DNA of 64,000 nucleotides, taken from positions 124,001 through 188,000 of the forward strand of contig JAPLAA010000104.1 of NCBI GenBank assembly GCA_026393475.1, read 5' to 3'. Shown one piece after another: positions 42,766 to 52,897 of the stretch. Numbering within the stretch: position 1 is the first letter of the stretch; each line of letters starts with the position of its first letter. The stretch is from Actinomycetota bacterium. Its GTDB lineage: Bacteria > Actinomycetota > Acidimicrobiia > Acidimicrobiales > Ilumatobacteraceae. The notes under the pieces were generated by a model. The model made no database searches. It had not been told where the DNA came from and was given only the letters and a program-made list of their open reading frames with translations. The translations under genes were made by a program, and so were the position numbers.

Positions 42766-43539
42766 TCAGAGGCGGATCGCGGCGTCGAGCGCCAGGTCGA
42801 GCAAGCGCTCCCGGGCGCCGTGCTGGCGGTCCCAGTGCCGATGGTCCCACTCGGCCGCACTCACGTCGTCACCCGCGTACAGCAACTGCCCGTACACCGC
42901 ACCCCGGAAGGTCGCGCAGGCGAACATCGCCGACGCCTCCATCTCCACGGTGATGCAGCCCTGGTCGCGGCGACGGGCCACCTTCGCCACCGTCTCCCGG
43001 TACACCGCATCGGTGGTCCACGTCAGCCCGCGGTCGTGCGGGACGCCCGCCGCGGAGAGGACATCGTCGATCGCAGCGACAGCCCGCGGGTGCGGCAGCA
43101 CTGCGGTGTCGGCCGGGGCGTAGTGGTAGCTGGTGCCCTCGTCGCGGATGGCGCCGGTCGGCACGATCACGTGCCCGAGGTCGAAGCCGGGCCGCACGAT
43201 GCCCGCTCCCCCGCAGCCGATGACGTTGGTCGCCCCGAGCGCGATCAGGTCCTCGAGCGATCCGACCGCTGCCGGCGCCCCGACCGGCGGATTGGTGAGC
43301 GCGACGTCGACCCCCTCATGGCGGACGACGAAGACCGCATGGTCGCCGTGCTCGAACTTCACGTGGTGCACGGGGTCGAGGCCCTCGGTCCGACGGCGGA
43401 CCACGTCACCGAACCAGCACATGACGGCGCGCTCGGGGAAACCGAGCTGCGCCCGGTACCGCCACGGGTTGATCACCGCCTCCTGCGAGGGATCGAACTC
43501 CAGCAGCGGGAGGTCGGGCGGGATGCTGGCGGGCGTCAC
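42766..43539 (-). CDS. Nucleoside phosphorylase (PNP/UDP family, uridine phosphorylase-like)
   Basis: 257 residues. The family signatures are NPPVGAPAAVGSLEDLIALGATNVIGCGGAGIV (substrate and phosphate loop), RDEGTSYHYAP, and CITVEMEASAMFACATFRG near the C-terminus. It cleaves a nucleoside with phosphate to base and pentose-1-phosphate. Uridine is the likeliest substrate by the VEMEAS pattern but is not proven. It starts with GTG at 43539, 12 bp after the ispG stop, and may be the last gene of the ispG transcript. Confidence 0.85.
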   Translation of the reverse strand: MTPASIPPDLPLLEFDPSQEAVINPWRYRAQLGFPERAVMCWFGDVVRRRTEGLDPVHHVKFEHGDHAVFVVRHEGVDVALTNPPVGAPAAVGSLEDLIALGATNVIGCGGAGIVRPGFDLGHVIVPTGAIRDEGTSYHYAPADTAVLPHPRAVAAIDDVLSAAGVPHDRGLTWTTDAVYRETVAKVARRRDQGCITVEMEASAMFACATFRGAVYGQLLYAGDDVSAAEWDHRHWDRQHGARERLLDLALDAAIRL

Positions 43540-43551
43540 CGGCCCATTCGA

Positions 43552-44814
43552 TCAGCTGCCGCTGACGGTCCTGCGGATCTCGACGATCTTCTCGTTGGCA
43601 TGGTTCGCGTCGGCGCCCTTGTCGTCGAGCAACTGCGCCCGATCCTTGGCCGCCTCGCGCTCGGCGATCGTGGTGTCGACGCGGGCGATCGCCGCCTCGG
43701 TGCCGTGCTCGTGGATGAACTCCGCCCATTCGACGAGGGCCTCGACCATCTCGCTCTCGGGCACCACGGCGACGTTGCGACCCTTGACGAACAGGTGCCC
43801 GCGCTTGTTGCCGGCGGCGATGCCGAGGTCGGCCTCGCGAGCCTCACCGGGACCGTTGACCACGCAGCCCATGACGGCCACCTGGAGCGGGATCTTGCGG
43901 TCGCCGAAGGCCTGCATGGCCCGGTTGGCGACGTCGATCACGTCGATCTCGGCGCGGCCGCAACTGGGGCACGCGATCAGGTCGACGTTCTTGCGCTCGC
44001 GCAGGCCCAGGGCCTCGAGCAGCTGGCGACCGGCGCGGGCCTCCTCGACCGGGTCGGCGGTGAGCGAGTAGCGGATGGTGTCGCCGATGCCCTCCATGAG
44101 CAGCGTGGCGATGCCGGCGGTGGCCTTCACCAGACCGGCGGGCGGCGGGCCCGCCTCGGTGACGCCGAGGTGCAGCGGTGCATCGGTGACCGCGCTCAGC
44201 TGGCGATACGCCTCCACCATCAGCGGCACGCTCGACGCCTTGACGCTGATCTTGTAGTCGTGGAAGCCGACCTCGTCGAAGTAGGCGATCTCCTGCAACG
44301 CGCTCTCGACCATCGCCTCGGGGCGGATGCCGCCGTACTTCTCGTACAGCGCCGGGTCGAGCGAGCCGCCGTTCACCCCGATGCGGATCGGGATGCCCCG
44401 GTCCTTGGCCTCGGCGGCCACGGCCTTGATGTGCTCGGGCCGACGGATGTTGCCCGGGTTCAGCCGCAGGCCGTGCACCCCGGCCTCCATCGCGGCGAGC
44501 GCCATCTTGTACTGGTGGTGGATGTCGGCGATCACCGGGATCGGCGACCGTGGCACGATCTGGGCGAGCCCTTCGGCGGCCTCGGCCTCGTTGCACGTAC
44601 AGCGCACGATGTCGCAGCCGGCGGCCGCCAGTGCGTAGATCTGCTGCAGCGTGCCCTCGACGTCGGCGGTCTTGGTGATCGTCATCGACTGCACCGAGAT
44701 GGGTGCGTCGCCGCCGACGGCGACCTTGCCGACGTGGAGTTGCCGGGTGCGGCGACGCTCGAACCCCGATGATGCGGAGTTACCGGCGGATGCGGAAGCT
44801 GCGGTCGCGTTCAC
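43552..44814 (-). CDS. ispG: 4-hydroxy-3-methylbut-2-en-1-yl diphosphate synthase
   Basis: 420 residues, slightly extended at the N-terminus (Ala/Ser-rich, about 25 residues) before RRTRQLHVGKVAVGGDAPISV. It reductively converts MEcPP to HMBPP in the non-mevalonate isoprenoid pathway and needs a 4Fe-4S cluster. The cluster ligands are the Cys residues of LIACPSCGRAE and VMGCVVNGPGE. It lies directly downstream of rseP (51 bp), and dxr precedes rseP, the same order as in mycobacteria. Confidence 0.95.
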   Translation of the reverse strand: MNATAASASAGNSASSGFERRRTRQLHVGKVAVGGDAPISVQSMTITKTADVEGTLQQIYALAAAGCDIVRCTCNEAEAAEGLAQIVPRSPIPVIADIHHQYKMALAAMEAGVHGLRLNPGNIRRPEHIKAVAAEAKDRGIPIRIGVNGGSLDPALYEKYGGIRPEAMVESALQEIAYFDEVGFHDYKISVKASSVPLMVEAYRQLSAVTDAPLHLGVTEAGPPPAGLVKATAGIATLLMEGIGDTIRYSLTADPVEEARAGRQLLEALGLRERKNVDLIACPSCGRAEIDVIDVANRAMQAFGDRKIPLQVAVMGCVVNGPGEAREADLGIAAGNKRGHLFVKGRNVAVVPESEMVEALVEWAEFIHEHGTEAAIARVDTTIAEREAAKDRAQLLDDKGADANHANEKIVEIRRTVSGS

Positions 44815-44865
44815 GAGGTCCAGTCTGCCCTGGTTCGGGCCGGGTCGGGCGCCGTGAGGCGCGGG

Positions 44866-46230
44866 TCACCCGCCGATGGGATCGACGATGTCGAGGTACA
44901 GCCCGGTGAGGAACATGAACGCGAGCAGCCCCATCATCGTCATCGCCACCGGCACCATCTTGCCGACGTCGGCGCGGTACGGAGGCTGGCCCTTGCGACT
45001 GCGGATCCGCTCGTAGGTGGCGATCGCAGCGTGGCCGCCGTCGAACGGGAGCATCGGGAACAGGTTGATGAGCCCGACGAACACGTTCACGCCGGCGAGG
45101 AGGGCGACGATGCCGGCGAGCCCGTCCTGGTCACCCAGGAAGCCGCTGTAGCGCGACACCCCGACCACCGTGGTGGGCCGGCTGCTCAGGTCGTCGGACG
45201 TGCCCACGAGGTGCTCGAAGATGCTCACCGGGTTGAACACCTTCACCACGCCGCCGACGGCCTGCCACGCGGCGTCGCCGAGATCGGTGACGCTGCGGGT
45301 GACCGCGGTGCCGAGCGGAAGGTCTGTCCAGACGTACTCCGACCCGCTGCCCGTCCCCATGTAGGCCTTGCCGAACACGTCGCCGGTGTTGGGGTTGGCT
45401 CCGAGGCCGACCTCGAAGGTGAGCACCTCGCCGTTGCGCTCGACCACGACCGGCACCACGTCGCCCGGCTGTTGCGACTGCACGAGCGCCACGTACTCGT
45501 CGGAATCGACGGGCGTGACGCCGGCGAAGCTCAGGATGATGTCATCGGCGAGGAGCCCGGCCTCGGCCGCCGGGTCACCGGCGCGCACGCTGGTGATCTG
45601 CACCCGGTCGGTGCTCTCCAGCACGCCCTTGGTGGCGTACAGGCCGAACAGCAGGGAGATCGCAATGATCATGTGCATGATCGAGCCTGCGCAGATGACG
45701 AGCATGCGCCGCGGGTAGCTCTTGTTTCGGTACGCCCTCGGCTCGTCGGCCGGATCGACGTCGTCGAGGTTGTTCATGCCGATGATGCGCACGAACGCAC
45801 CGAGCGGCAGCGCGCGGATGCCGTACTCGGTCTCGCCGCGCCGGAAGCTCCACAGCTTCGGCCCCATGAACAGGAAGAACTGCGTGGCCTTCATGCCTGT
45901 CCAGCGTGCCGTCACGAAGTGACCGACCTCGTGCAGGAAGATGCACACGAGCAGGCCCAGCACGAACACCAGGGCCCACGGGTTGGCGATGCCGATCAGA
46001 GCGAGCAGCGCGACGATGACCAGCAGACCGAACACCGCGCGCGGACCACCGGCGAGGTCGTCGCCCTCGGGATGCTCGCTCGCGCCACCGGCGAGGACCT
46101 CGTTGCGGAACTTGAGGTAGCCGGACTCCGCGGCCACAGGTCCCGGGAACGCGGCAGGGCGCGGCTCGGACCATCCGGTGGGTGCAGCGGGCGGCGACTC
46201 GGGGGGAGGCGGCGGCAAGGTCTGGCTCAT
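44866..46230 (-). CDS. rseP: RseP/Rip1-type site-2 protease (M50)
   Basis: 454 residues. It has a proline-rich cytoplasmic leader of about 60 residues, then membrane segments with HEVGH (zinc site, about 101-105), a PDZ domain (about 190-290, RAGDPAAEAGLLADDIILSF), and the third zinc-ligand region NLFPMLPFDGGH near 390. It cuts transmembrane segments of anti-sigma factors and signal-peptide remnants inside the membrane. The start ATG overlaps the dxr stop by 4 bp, so the two are translationally coupled. Confidence 0.93.
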   Translation of the reverse strand: MSQTLPPPPPESPPAAPTGWSEPRPAAFPGPVAAESGYLKFRNEVLAGGASEHPEGDDLAGGPRAVFGLLVIVALLALIGIANPWALVFVLGLLVCIFLHEVGHFVTARWTGMKATQFFLFMGPKLWSFRRGETEYGIRALPLGAFVRIIGMNNLDDVDPADEPRAYRNKSYPRRMLVICAGSIMHMIIAISLLFGLYATKGVLESTDRVQITSVRAGDPAAEAGLLADDIILSFAGVTPVDSDEYVALVQSQQPGDVVPVVVERNGEVLTFEVGLGANPNTGDVFGKAYMGTGSGSEYVWTDLPLGTAVTRSVTDLGDAAWQAVGGVVKVFNPVSIFEHLVGTSDDLSSRPTTVVGVSRYSGFLGDQDGLAGIVALLAGVNVFVGLINLFPMLPFDGGHAAIATYERIRSRKGQPPYRADVGKMVPVAMTMMGLLAFMFLTGLYLDIVDPIGG

Positions 46231-47405
46231 GATGGGGGATCCTCTTGGCGGGACGGTCCGGCGATGACCCGGATGATCTCGGCAGCGACCTGCCGGGCGC
46301 GACCGTCGGCGGCGACGATGTCGTCCACCGTTGCATCGGCACCCTGCTCGTAGCGCTGGAGCGATTCGTCGCACACGTCGGCGATCTGCGGCCAGCGGAG
46401 GCGACCCTCGAGGAAGGCGTCGACGGCCACCTCGTTGGACGCGCTCAACCAGGCCGGCGCGGTGCTGCCGTGCCGGCCCGCCTGATAGGCGAGCGACAAG
46501 CAGCGGAACGTCGACGTGTCGGGCGGCTCGAAGTCGAGCCGTCCGAGCTGCGACCAGTCGATGCGGCCGAACGGTGTGCCGATGCGTGCCGGGTACGCCA
46601 GGGCGTACCCGATGGGCAGCCGCATGTCGGGCATCGACAGCTGCGCCATCGTGCAGCCGTCGGTGAACTCGACCATGGAGTGCACGACGCTCTGGGGGTG
46701 CACGACGACCTCGATCTGGTCGAACGGCGTGCCGAACAGTTCGTGGGCCTCGATGACCTCGAGGCCCTTGTTCATCAGCGTCGACGAGTCGATCGTGATC
46801 TTCGGCCCCATCTTCCACGTCGGGTGGGCGAGCGCCTGGTCGACGGTGACGTGCTCGAGCTCGGCCATCGTCCGACCGCGGAACGGGCCGCCGCTCGCCG
46901 TCAGCAGCACCCGAGCGACCTCGCGGTCGGTGTTGACCGACGAGCGCAGGCACTGGTGCACCGCGCAGTGTTCGCTGTCGACCGGCACCAGCTCGGCGCC
47001 CGGCGTGGCCCGCAACGGCTGCACCACCGGACCGGCGGCGATGAGGCTCTCCTTGTTGGCGAGCGCGAGGCGACGGCCGGCGCGCAGCGTCGCGATCGTC
47101 ACCGGCAGGCCGGCGAAGCCCACGACCGCGTTGACCACCACGTCGGCCGGTTCGACCAGGGCTTCGAGCTCCCCCACCACCTCGGCGAACGGCAGCGCCG
47201 CCGCGACGCGGGCCCGTTGCGCCGGGTCGGCCACGGCCACGACCTTCGGACGGAACTCGAGGGCCTGCTCGATCAGCACGTCGACCGACGAGCCGACGCC
47301 CAGCGCTACGACCTCGTAGCTGCCGGCCTCGGCACGGACGACGTCGAGGGTCTGGGTCCCGACGCTGCCGCTGCTGCCGGCGATGGCGACACGAACGGGG
47401 CTCAT
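46227..47405 (-). CDS. dxr: 1-deoxy-D-xylulose 5-phosphate reductoisomerase
   Basis: 392 residues. The NADPH-binding loop is AIAGSSGSVGTQTLDV near the N-terminus. LVPVDSEHCAVHQCL and LTASGGPFRGRTMAEL lead to MGPKITIDSSTLMNKGLEVIEAHELFG and the C-terminal helical domain (ASNEVAVDAFLEGRL). It makes MEP, the first committed step of the non-mevalonate pathway. ATG 47405 (MSPVRVAIAG) is preferred over the in-frame extension to 47462. It lies 153 bp after cdsA, a gap that contains 10-bp repeats (47521-47550). Confidence 0.95.
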   Translation of the reverse strand: MSPVRVAIAGSSGSVGTQTLDVVRAEAGSYEVVALGVGSSVDVLIEQALEFRPKVVAVADPAQRARVAAALPFAEVVGELEALVEPADVVVNAVVGFAGLPVTIATLRAGRRLALANKESLIAAGPVVQPLRATPGAELVPVDSEHCAVHQCLRSSVNTDREVARVLLTASGGPFRGRTMAELEHVTVDQALAHPTWKMGPKITIDSSTLMNKGLEVIEAHELFGTPFDQIEVVVHPQSVVHSMVEFTDGCTMAQLSMPDMRLPIGYALAYPARIGTPFGRIDWSQLGRLDFEPPDTSTFRCLSLAYQAGRHGSTAPAWLSASNEVAVDAFLEGRLRWPQIADVCDESLQRYEQGADATVDDIVAADGRARQVAAEIIRVIAGPSRQEDPPS

Positions 47406-47520
47406 GGACGTCAGTCTGGCAGCGGCGAGCGCGTCCGCCGTGTCACGCGACGTGGGAGTCACGTGTGGAGTCCGTCACCGCTCTGCCGGCCGGATGCCGA
47501 CCCGCTGCTGCCAGCTGCTG

Positions 47521-47550
47521 GCCAGATGCCGCCAGATGCCGCCAGATGGG
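47521..47550. repeat. 10-bp direct repeats just downstream of cdsA
   Basis: GCCAGATGCC occurs at 47521-47530 and 47531-47540, with GCCAGATGGG at 47541-47550. The array ends 8 bp from the cdsA stop codon at 47559, on its 3' side. Confidence 0.8.
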
Positions 47551-47558
47551 CGATATGG

Positions 47559-49013
47559 CTACTTGGTGAGCCAGGGCTGCAGCACGAGCACCAGGTAGTA
47601 CACGGCGGGCAGCGTGAACAGGAAGCCGTCGAAGCGGTCGAGCACCCCGCCGTGGCCCTTCACGATGCTGCCGAAGTCCTTGATGTCGAGGTTGCGCTTG
47701 AACATGCTCTCGGTGAGATCGCCGAGCGGGGCGGTGATCGAGATGACGGCGCCGAGCAGGAGCAGGTCGCCGGTGCTGTTCCAGGTGCTGCTCGACCCGG
47801 CGACGCCCACGACGACCATCGCCAGCAGCGTCATGATCGTGCCGCCGATGAAGCCTTCGATGGTCTTGTTCGGGCTGATCCACGCCCGCAGCGGCGTGCG
47901 GCCGGCGGCAGAGCCGATGAACAGGGCGCCGACGTCGTTGGCCACCACGCCCAGGGCGAGCAGGAACAAGGTGTCGGTACCGACGGTCGTGGACGCGAAG
48001 CCCTCTGCGACCGGGATGCCGCCGGACACGTTCGACCACGACAGGATCAGCGCCGCGAACGAACCGAGGACACCGATCCACACGACACCCAGCATCGTGA
48101 TCGCCGCGTTCGGCAGCGGGCTCGACTCGAGCCCCGACGAACTGACGAAGGTGAGGCAGGCAGCCGCGAAGGCGAACACGATGACCAACGGCAGCGCCTG
48201 TTCGCCCACCCAGTAGGCGGCGAGCGGAAGGCACACCGTCGCGACGATGCCCGCCACCGTGGCCGGTCGGTAGCCCTTCTCCGTGACCTTGTCGAAGAAC
48301 TCGACCGAGGCGAGACCGAGGATCGCGACCACGATCGCCAGGACGGCCCACGGCTTGAACAGGAGCGCCCCGATGAACGCGGCAGCGATGATCAACCCGA
48401 CCGCGACCGCCGTGGGCATGTCGCGGCTCGACGGCGGCGGTGCCGTGCGCGAGGTGGCGCCGGTGGTGGACGCCGGACGCACCGGGCGCGGCCCACGCGA
48501 CGGATCGACACGGCCGGATCCGCGGCTGGCCTTCTTCGGCATCGGGCGACCCATCCGGTCGTCGGTGGGATCGGTGCCGATCGTGATGCGGCCGGGACCG
48601 CGGCGTACCGGCAGCGAGCCGTCGCCGGTCTCGTCGAAGGGATCGGCAGCTTCCTCGAACGCTGCCCGCGTCGGGATCTCGATCTCACCGGTCGGGGCAG
48701 GGTCGTCGCTCCACACCGGTGCGTCGTTGGAGAACGACGACCACACGTCGAGGTCGTCGGTGGGATCGCTGCCCGGCTGCGCCGGCTGCTGCGAGGTGAG
48801 CATCGACGGCATCTCGCCCGTGGGCGGGGCCGTCCAGTGCGGCAACGGACCGGTGTCGGCCGTCCCGAACGACAGCCCGTCGCTCGGGTCGTCCATCTCA
48901 CGGGTCATGTCGGCCCGCGACGCGTCGTCGCCGAACAACGGTGGCCCGAAGTCACCGAAGTCCTCGTCATCACGGCCGTCGCGACGGCCGCGACGCCAGA
49001 CATCATCGCTCAT
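47559..49013 (-). CDS. cdsA: Phosphatidate cytidylyltransferase with long hydrophilic N-terminal extension
   Basis: 484 residues, far longer than the usual 270-300. The first 195 residues are acidic and Pro/Ser/Gly-rich without hydrophobic segments (DDVWRRGRRDGRDDEDFGDF, later EEAADPFDETGDGSLPVRR). From about residue 196 there are eight or nine membrane helices, ending in the CdsA signature SMFKRNLDIKDFG followed by GHGGVLDRFDGFLF. It makes CDP-diacylglycerol from phosphatidate and CTP in the membrane. ATG 49013 has GGGGGA 6 bp upstream; no usable start lies further upstream in this frame. Confidence 0.93.
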   Translation of the reverse strand: MSDDVWRRGRRDGRDDEDFGDFGPPLFGDDASRADMTREMDDPSDGLSFGTADTGPLPHWTAPPTGEMPSMLTSQQPAQPGSDPTDDLDVWSSFSNDAPVWSDDPAPTGEIEIPTRAAFEEAADPFDETGDGSLPVRRGPGRITIGTDPTDDRMGRPMPKKASRGSGRVDPSRGPRPVRPASTTGATSRTAPPPSSRDMPTAVAVGLIIAAAFIGALLFKPWAVLAIVVAILGLASVEFFDKVTEKGYRPATVAGIVATVCLPLAAYWVGEQALPLVIVFAFAAACLTFVSSSGLESSPLPNAAITMLGVVWIGVLGSFAALILSWSNVSGGIPVAEGFASTTVGTDTLFLLALGVVANDVGALFIGSAAGRTPLRAWISPNKTIEGFIGGTIMTLLAMVVVGVAGSSSTWNSTGDLLLLGAVISITAPLGDLTESMFKRNLDIKDFGSIVKGHGGVLDRFDGFLFTLPAVYYLVLVLQPWLTK

Positions 49014-49045
49014 GAGGGATCCCCCGATTTCCTGCTGCTCGTCAT

Positions 49046-49073
49046 CTGGCTGCTCGTCTTCTGGCTGCTCGTC
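49046..49073. repeat. 13-bp direct repeat in the frr-cdsA spacer
   Basis: CTGGCTGCTCGTC occurs at 49046-49058 and 49061-49073, period 15. The 91-bp spacer would read as an acidic DEQP-repeat peptide in the cdsA frame, but that stretch has no start codon. Confidence 0.7.
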
Positions 49074-49104
49074 ATTGGCTGCATCCTCACGCGCCGACCC
49101 AAGG

Positions 49105-49668
49105 TCAGACCTCGAGCAGTTCCTGTTCCTTGCGCCCGAAGGCCTTGTCGATCGACTCGACATGGTCGTGGGTGATCTTCTCGAGTTCCTTCTCGGCCCG
49201 CTCGAGCTGATCGGCGGAGATCTCCGCCGCCTTCTCGGCCGCCTCGAGGTGCTTGCGCGCATCACGCCGGATGTTGCGCACGGCGATCCGCCCGTCCTCG
49301 GCCATGTTCTTGACGATCTTCACGTACTCCTTGCGGCGCTGCTCGGTGAGCGCCGGGAAGTTGAGTCGGATCACCACACCGTCGTTGGACGGGTTGACCC
49401 CGAGATCGCTGTCACGGATGGCCTTCTCGATCGCGGCGAGCGTGGTGCGGTCGTGCGGCTTCACCACCAGTTGCCGCGCTTCGGGCACGGCGAAGCCGGC
49501 CAGTTGTTGCAGCGGCACGTGCGAGCCGTAGTACTCGACCTGGAGCCGCTCGACCAACGCCGGCGTGGCGCGGCCGGTGCGGACGGTCGTGAACTGGCCC
49601 TGTACGTGCTCGACCGCTTTCTCCATCTTGTCGATGGCGTCGAGGAGCGTCTCTTCGGTCACCGGCAC
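49105..49668 (-). CDS. frr: Ribosome recycling factor
   Basis: 187 residues, the normal length. It starts VTEETLLDAIDKMEKAVEH and contains the conserved core FTTVRTGRATPALVERLQVEYYG and RLNFPALTEQRRKEYVKIVK. With EF-G it splits the post-termination ribosome. GTG 49668 is the start. It lies 97 bp after pyrH in the rpsB-tsf-pyrH-frr order common to bacteria. Confidence 0.97.
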   Translation of the reverse strand: MPVTEETLLDAIDKMEKAVEHVQGQFTTVRTGRATPALVERLQVEYYGSHVPLQQLAGFAVPEARQLVVKPHDRTTLAAIEKAIRDSDLGVNPSNDGVVIRLNFPALTEQRRKEYVKIVKNMAEDGRIAVRNIRRDARKHLEAAEKAAEISADQLERAEKELEKITHDHVESIDKAFGRKEQELLEV

Positions 49669-49742
49669 AGGTTACCGAGGCAGCGCACGCTGCGTGGTCA
49701 TCCGGCTCACCCGGCGACCGTTCGGCGCATCGGGAACCCGGT

Positions 49743-49764
49743 AACGCAGCGGGGAACGCAGCGG
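49743..49764. repeat. 10-bp direct repeat immediately after the pyrH stop
   Basis: AACGCAGCGG occurs at 49743-49752 and 49755-49764 (period 12). It lies 1 bp beyond the pyrH stop codon at 49766-49768. Confidence 0.7.
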
Positions 49765-49765
49765 A

Positions 49766-50548
49766 TCAGGACTGCGGGTTCGCGTCGGGGAGGTCGTCGT
49801 GACGGCGACGGCGGCTCTGCGGAGCCTCACCGTGGATGATCGTGCCGACCTGCTCGCCGCCGAGGATCGACTGCAGCGCGCCGGGCGCCGACATGTCGAA
49901 CACCACGATCGGGATGAGGTTGTCGCGACAGAACGCGATGGCCGTGGCGTCCATGACCTTGAGATCCTTGGTCATCACGTCCATGTAGTCGATCTCGTCG
50001 TACTTGGTGGCCGTGGCGTCCCGACGGGGGTCGGCGCTGTACACGCCGTCGACGCCCGAGTGCGTGCCCTTCAGCAACGCGTTCGCGTCCATCTCCGCCG
50101 CTCGCAGCGCGGCCGCGGTGTCGGTGGTGAAGAACGGGTTGCCGGTGCCGGCCGCGAAGATCACGACGCGGCCCTTCTCGAGATGACGCATCGCCCGCCG
50201 CCGGATGTACGGCTCGGCGATGCGCGGCATCTCGATCGCGCTCATGACCCGGGTGGACTGCCCGTTGCGCTCGAGGGAGTCCTGGAGCGCGAGGGCGTTC
50301 ATCACCGTGCCGAGCATGCCGATGTGATCGCTCTGGGTGGCGTCCATGCCGGACATCGCACCCGTGCGACCACGCCAGAAGTTGCCGCCGCCGACCACCA
50401 CGGAGACATCGACGCCCATCTCGCGGACGGCGATGATCTCACGTGCGGTGTGGTCGAGGGTCGCGCCGTCGAGGCCCGACCCCGAGGCGCCGGCCAATGC
50501 CTCGCCCGATGGCTTGAAGACGATCCGCTTCCACCGGGGCGAGGTCAT
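49766..50548 (-). CDS. pyrH: UMP kinase
   Basis: 260 residues, with a C-terminal tail (QSRRRRHDDLPDANPQS) beyond the usual 240. It has the amino-acid-kinase fold: WKRIVFKPSGEAL at the start, VVGGGNFWRG, DHIGMLGTVMNALALQ, FAAGTGNPFFTTDTAAALRA. It phosphorylates UMP to UDP and is allosterically controlled by GTP and UTP in bacteria. It begins 5 bp after the tsf stop, so it is in the same operon. Confidence 0.97.
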   Translation of the reverse strand: MTSPRWKRIVFKPSGEALAGASGSGLDGATLDHTAREIIAVREMGVDVSVVVGGGNFWRGRTGAMSGMDATQSDHIGMLGTVMNALALQDSLERNGQSTRVMSAIEMPRIAEPYIRRRAMRHLEKGRVVIFAAGTGNPFFTTDTAAALRAAEMDANALLKGTHSGVDGVYSADPRRDATATKYDEIDYMDVMTKDLKVMDATAIAFCRDNLIPIVVFDMSAPGALQSILGGEQVGTIIHGEAPQSRRRRHDDLPDANPQS

Positions 50549-50553
50549 CGGTC

Positions 50554-51342
50554 TCAGCCGATCTCGACCTGTGCGAAGCGGACGATGCTCGCCGAGCCGA
50601 TGAACTGCTTCACCGACAGCTTGTCGTCCTTGGCGTAGGGCTGCTCGACCAGGGCGACGTCTTTGAAGAAGCCGTTGATGCGACCCTCGATGATCTTCGG
50701 CAGCGCAGCTTCGGGCTTGCCCTCGTTGCGGCTGATCGCCTCGAGCGTCTGACGTTCCTTCTCGACGACGTCGGCCGGCACGTCCTCACGGTTGAGGTAC
50801 TTCGGACGGGCGAAGCCGACGTGGACGGCGACGTCGTGGGCGAGCTCCTGGCTCGCACCCGACATCTCGACGAGCACGCCGTTCACGCCGCGACCACCCT
50901 GGATGTGCAGGTAGCTGTCGATGACGTTGCCGGGTGCGGCCTCGATGCGAACGACCTCGCCGAGCTCGATCTTCTCCTTGAGGACGATCTTGAGGTCCTC
51001 GAGCTGCTCGTTGCGCTCGGCGACCGCAGCTTCGCCCTTGGCGATGACGAGACGGGCGAGCGTCTCGGCCTCGGCCTTGAACTGGTCGCTGCCGGCCACG
51101 AAGTCGGTCTCGGACTTCAGCTTCACCATCGCGCCGACGTTGCCGTCGATCACGAGGGCGACGACGCCCTGGGTGTTCTCGCGGTCGTCGCGCTTCGCGC
51201 TGGCGGCGAGGCCCTTCTCACGCAGCCACTGCTTGGCTTCTTCCATGTCGCCGTCGTTGGCCTCGAGGGCCTTCTTGGCGTCCATCATGCCGGCGCCGGT
51301 CGCTTGACGCAGCGCTTGCACGTCCTTGGCGGTGAATGACAT
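50554..51342 (-). CDS. tsf: Elongation factor Ts
   Basis: 262 residues. It begins FTAKDVQALRQATGAGMMDAK, the EF-Tu contact region, followed by LREKGLAASAKRDDRENTQG and the core VKLKSETDFVAGSDQF. It exchanges GDP for GTP on EF-Tu. It lies 5 bp downstream of rpsB. Confidence 0.97.
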   Translation of the reverse strand: MSFTAKDVQALRQATGAGMMDAKKALEANDGDMEEAKQWLREKGLAASAKRDDRENTQGVVALVIDGNVGAMVKLKSETDFVAGSDQFKAEAETLARLVIAKGEAAVAERNEQLEDLKIVLKEKIELGEVVRIEAAPGNVIDSYLHIQGGRGVNGVLVEMSGASQELAHDVAVHVGFARPKYLNREDVPADVVEKERQTLEAISRNEGKPEAALPKIIEGRINGFFKDVALVEQPYAKDDKLSVKQFIGSASIVRFAQVEIG

Positions 51343-51347
51343 CGGAA

Positions 51348-52235
<888 letters not shown>

Positions 52236-52363
52236 GATGTTCTCCTCGTCCACGGTTGGCTGCGCACGACGCCCGTGCACCGACCCGCGAGGCGGGAGCG
52301 GCGACCGTGGAATGGGCCGTGCGATCGGATTCGGCCCACCGCGCGGCGGACCGGTCGGAAATG

Positions 52364-52897
52364 CTATCTGCCACCACCTGCGATGCGACAGACCAGGCGC
52401 GCGGCGCCCCCGGGGCGCCCTCGGGTGCCGTCGGACGGGACGAGCCGAGGGCGCGAGCGCCAGCGGCCGAGCCGATCGGTGGGGTCGATCGGGCGGTCGC
52501 CGTCGCGCAGGCCCACGTAGAACCGATCGGTGCTCCGCCCCAGCTCCTGACCGGCGCGGACGACATCACCCCTGCTCAGCGACATCCTCGCCAACCAGCC
52601 ATAGGACGCACGCAGCCCGTCGCGGTGCTCCACCACGAGCCATCGCGTGCCGGCCACCGAGCCGGCGAAGACGACGACCCCGTCGGCCATCGCGACGACG
52701 CCCTGACCCGGCCGCGGGCCGTACTCGATGCCCCGGTTGCCCGCGCAGTAGGGGCACGCCGGCATCCGGAACGGGTCGACGACGGGCGCGTCGATCGGTG
52801 GGACCAGGCACGGCCCTGCCGGAGCGACGGGTGGGGGCGACACTGCTCCGAGCGTGAGCGTGAACGCGAACAGGACAGGAACGAGCACGGACGGCAT
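52364..52897 (-). CDS. Secreted M23-like (LytM) protein with degenerate active site
   Basis: 177 residues with a signal peptide ([19 protein letters not shown]) and an M23 peptidase fold ([46 protein letters not shown]). In active M23 enzymes zinc is held by HxxxD and HxH. Here the first motif reads NRGIEYG and the last FYVGLR, so the His ligands are missing. It is probably a non-catalytic LytM regulator or wall-binding protein. An M23 gene at this place, next to rpsB, is typical of actinobacteria. Confidence 0.85.
   Translation of the reverse strand: MPSVLVPVLFAFTLTLGAVSPPPVAPAGPCLVPPIDAPVVDPFRMPACPYCAGNRGIEYGPRPGQGVVAMADGVVVFAGSVAGTRWLVVEHRDGLRASYGWLARMSLSRGDVVRAGQELGRSTDRFYVGLRDGDRPIDPTDRLGRWRSRPRLVPSDGTRGRPGGAARLVCRIAGGGR

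Noticed and set aside
49014-49104. N-terminal extension of CdsA through the acidic DEQP-repeat spacer
   Set aside because: The frame is open but has no ATG, GTG or TTG start between the frr stop and ATG 49013, and that ATG has its own ribosome-binding site.
52236-52363. Possible structured leader or riboswitch upstream of rpsB
   Set aside because: The region is GC-rich with short self-complementary stretches, but I could not recognise a known leader fold or a clear promoter.
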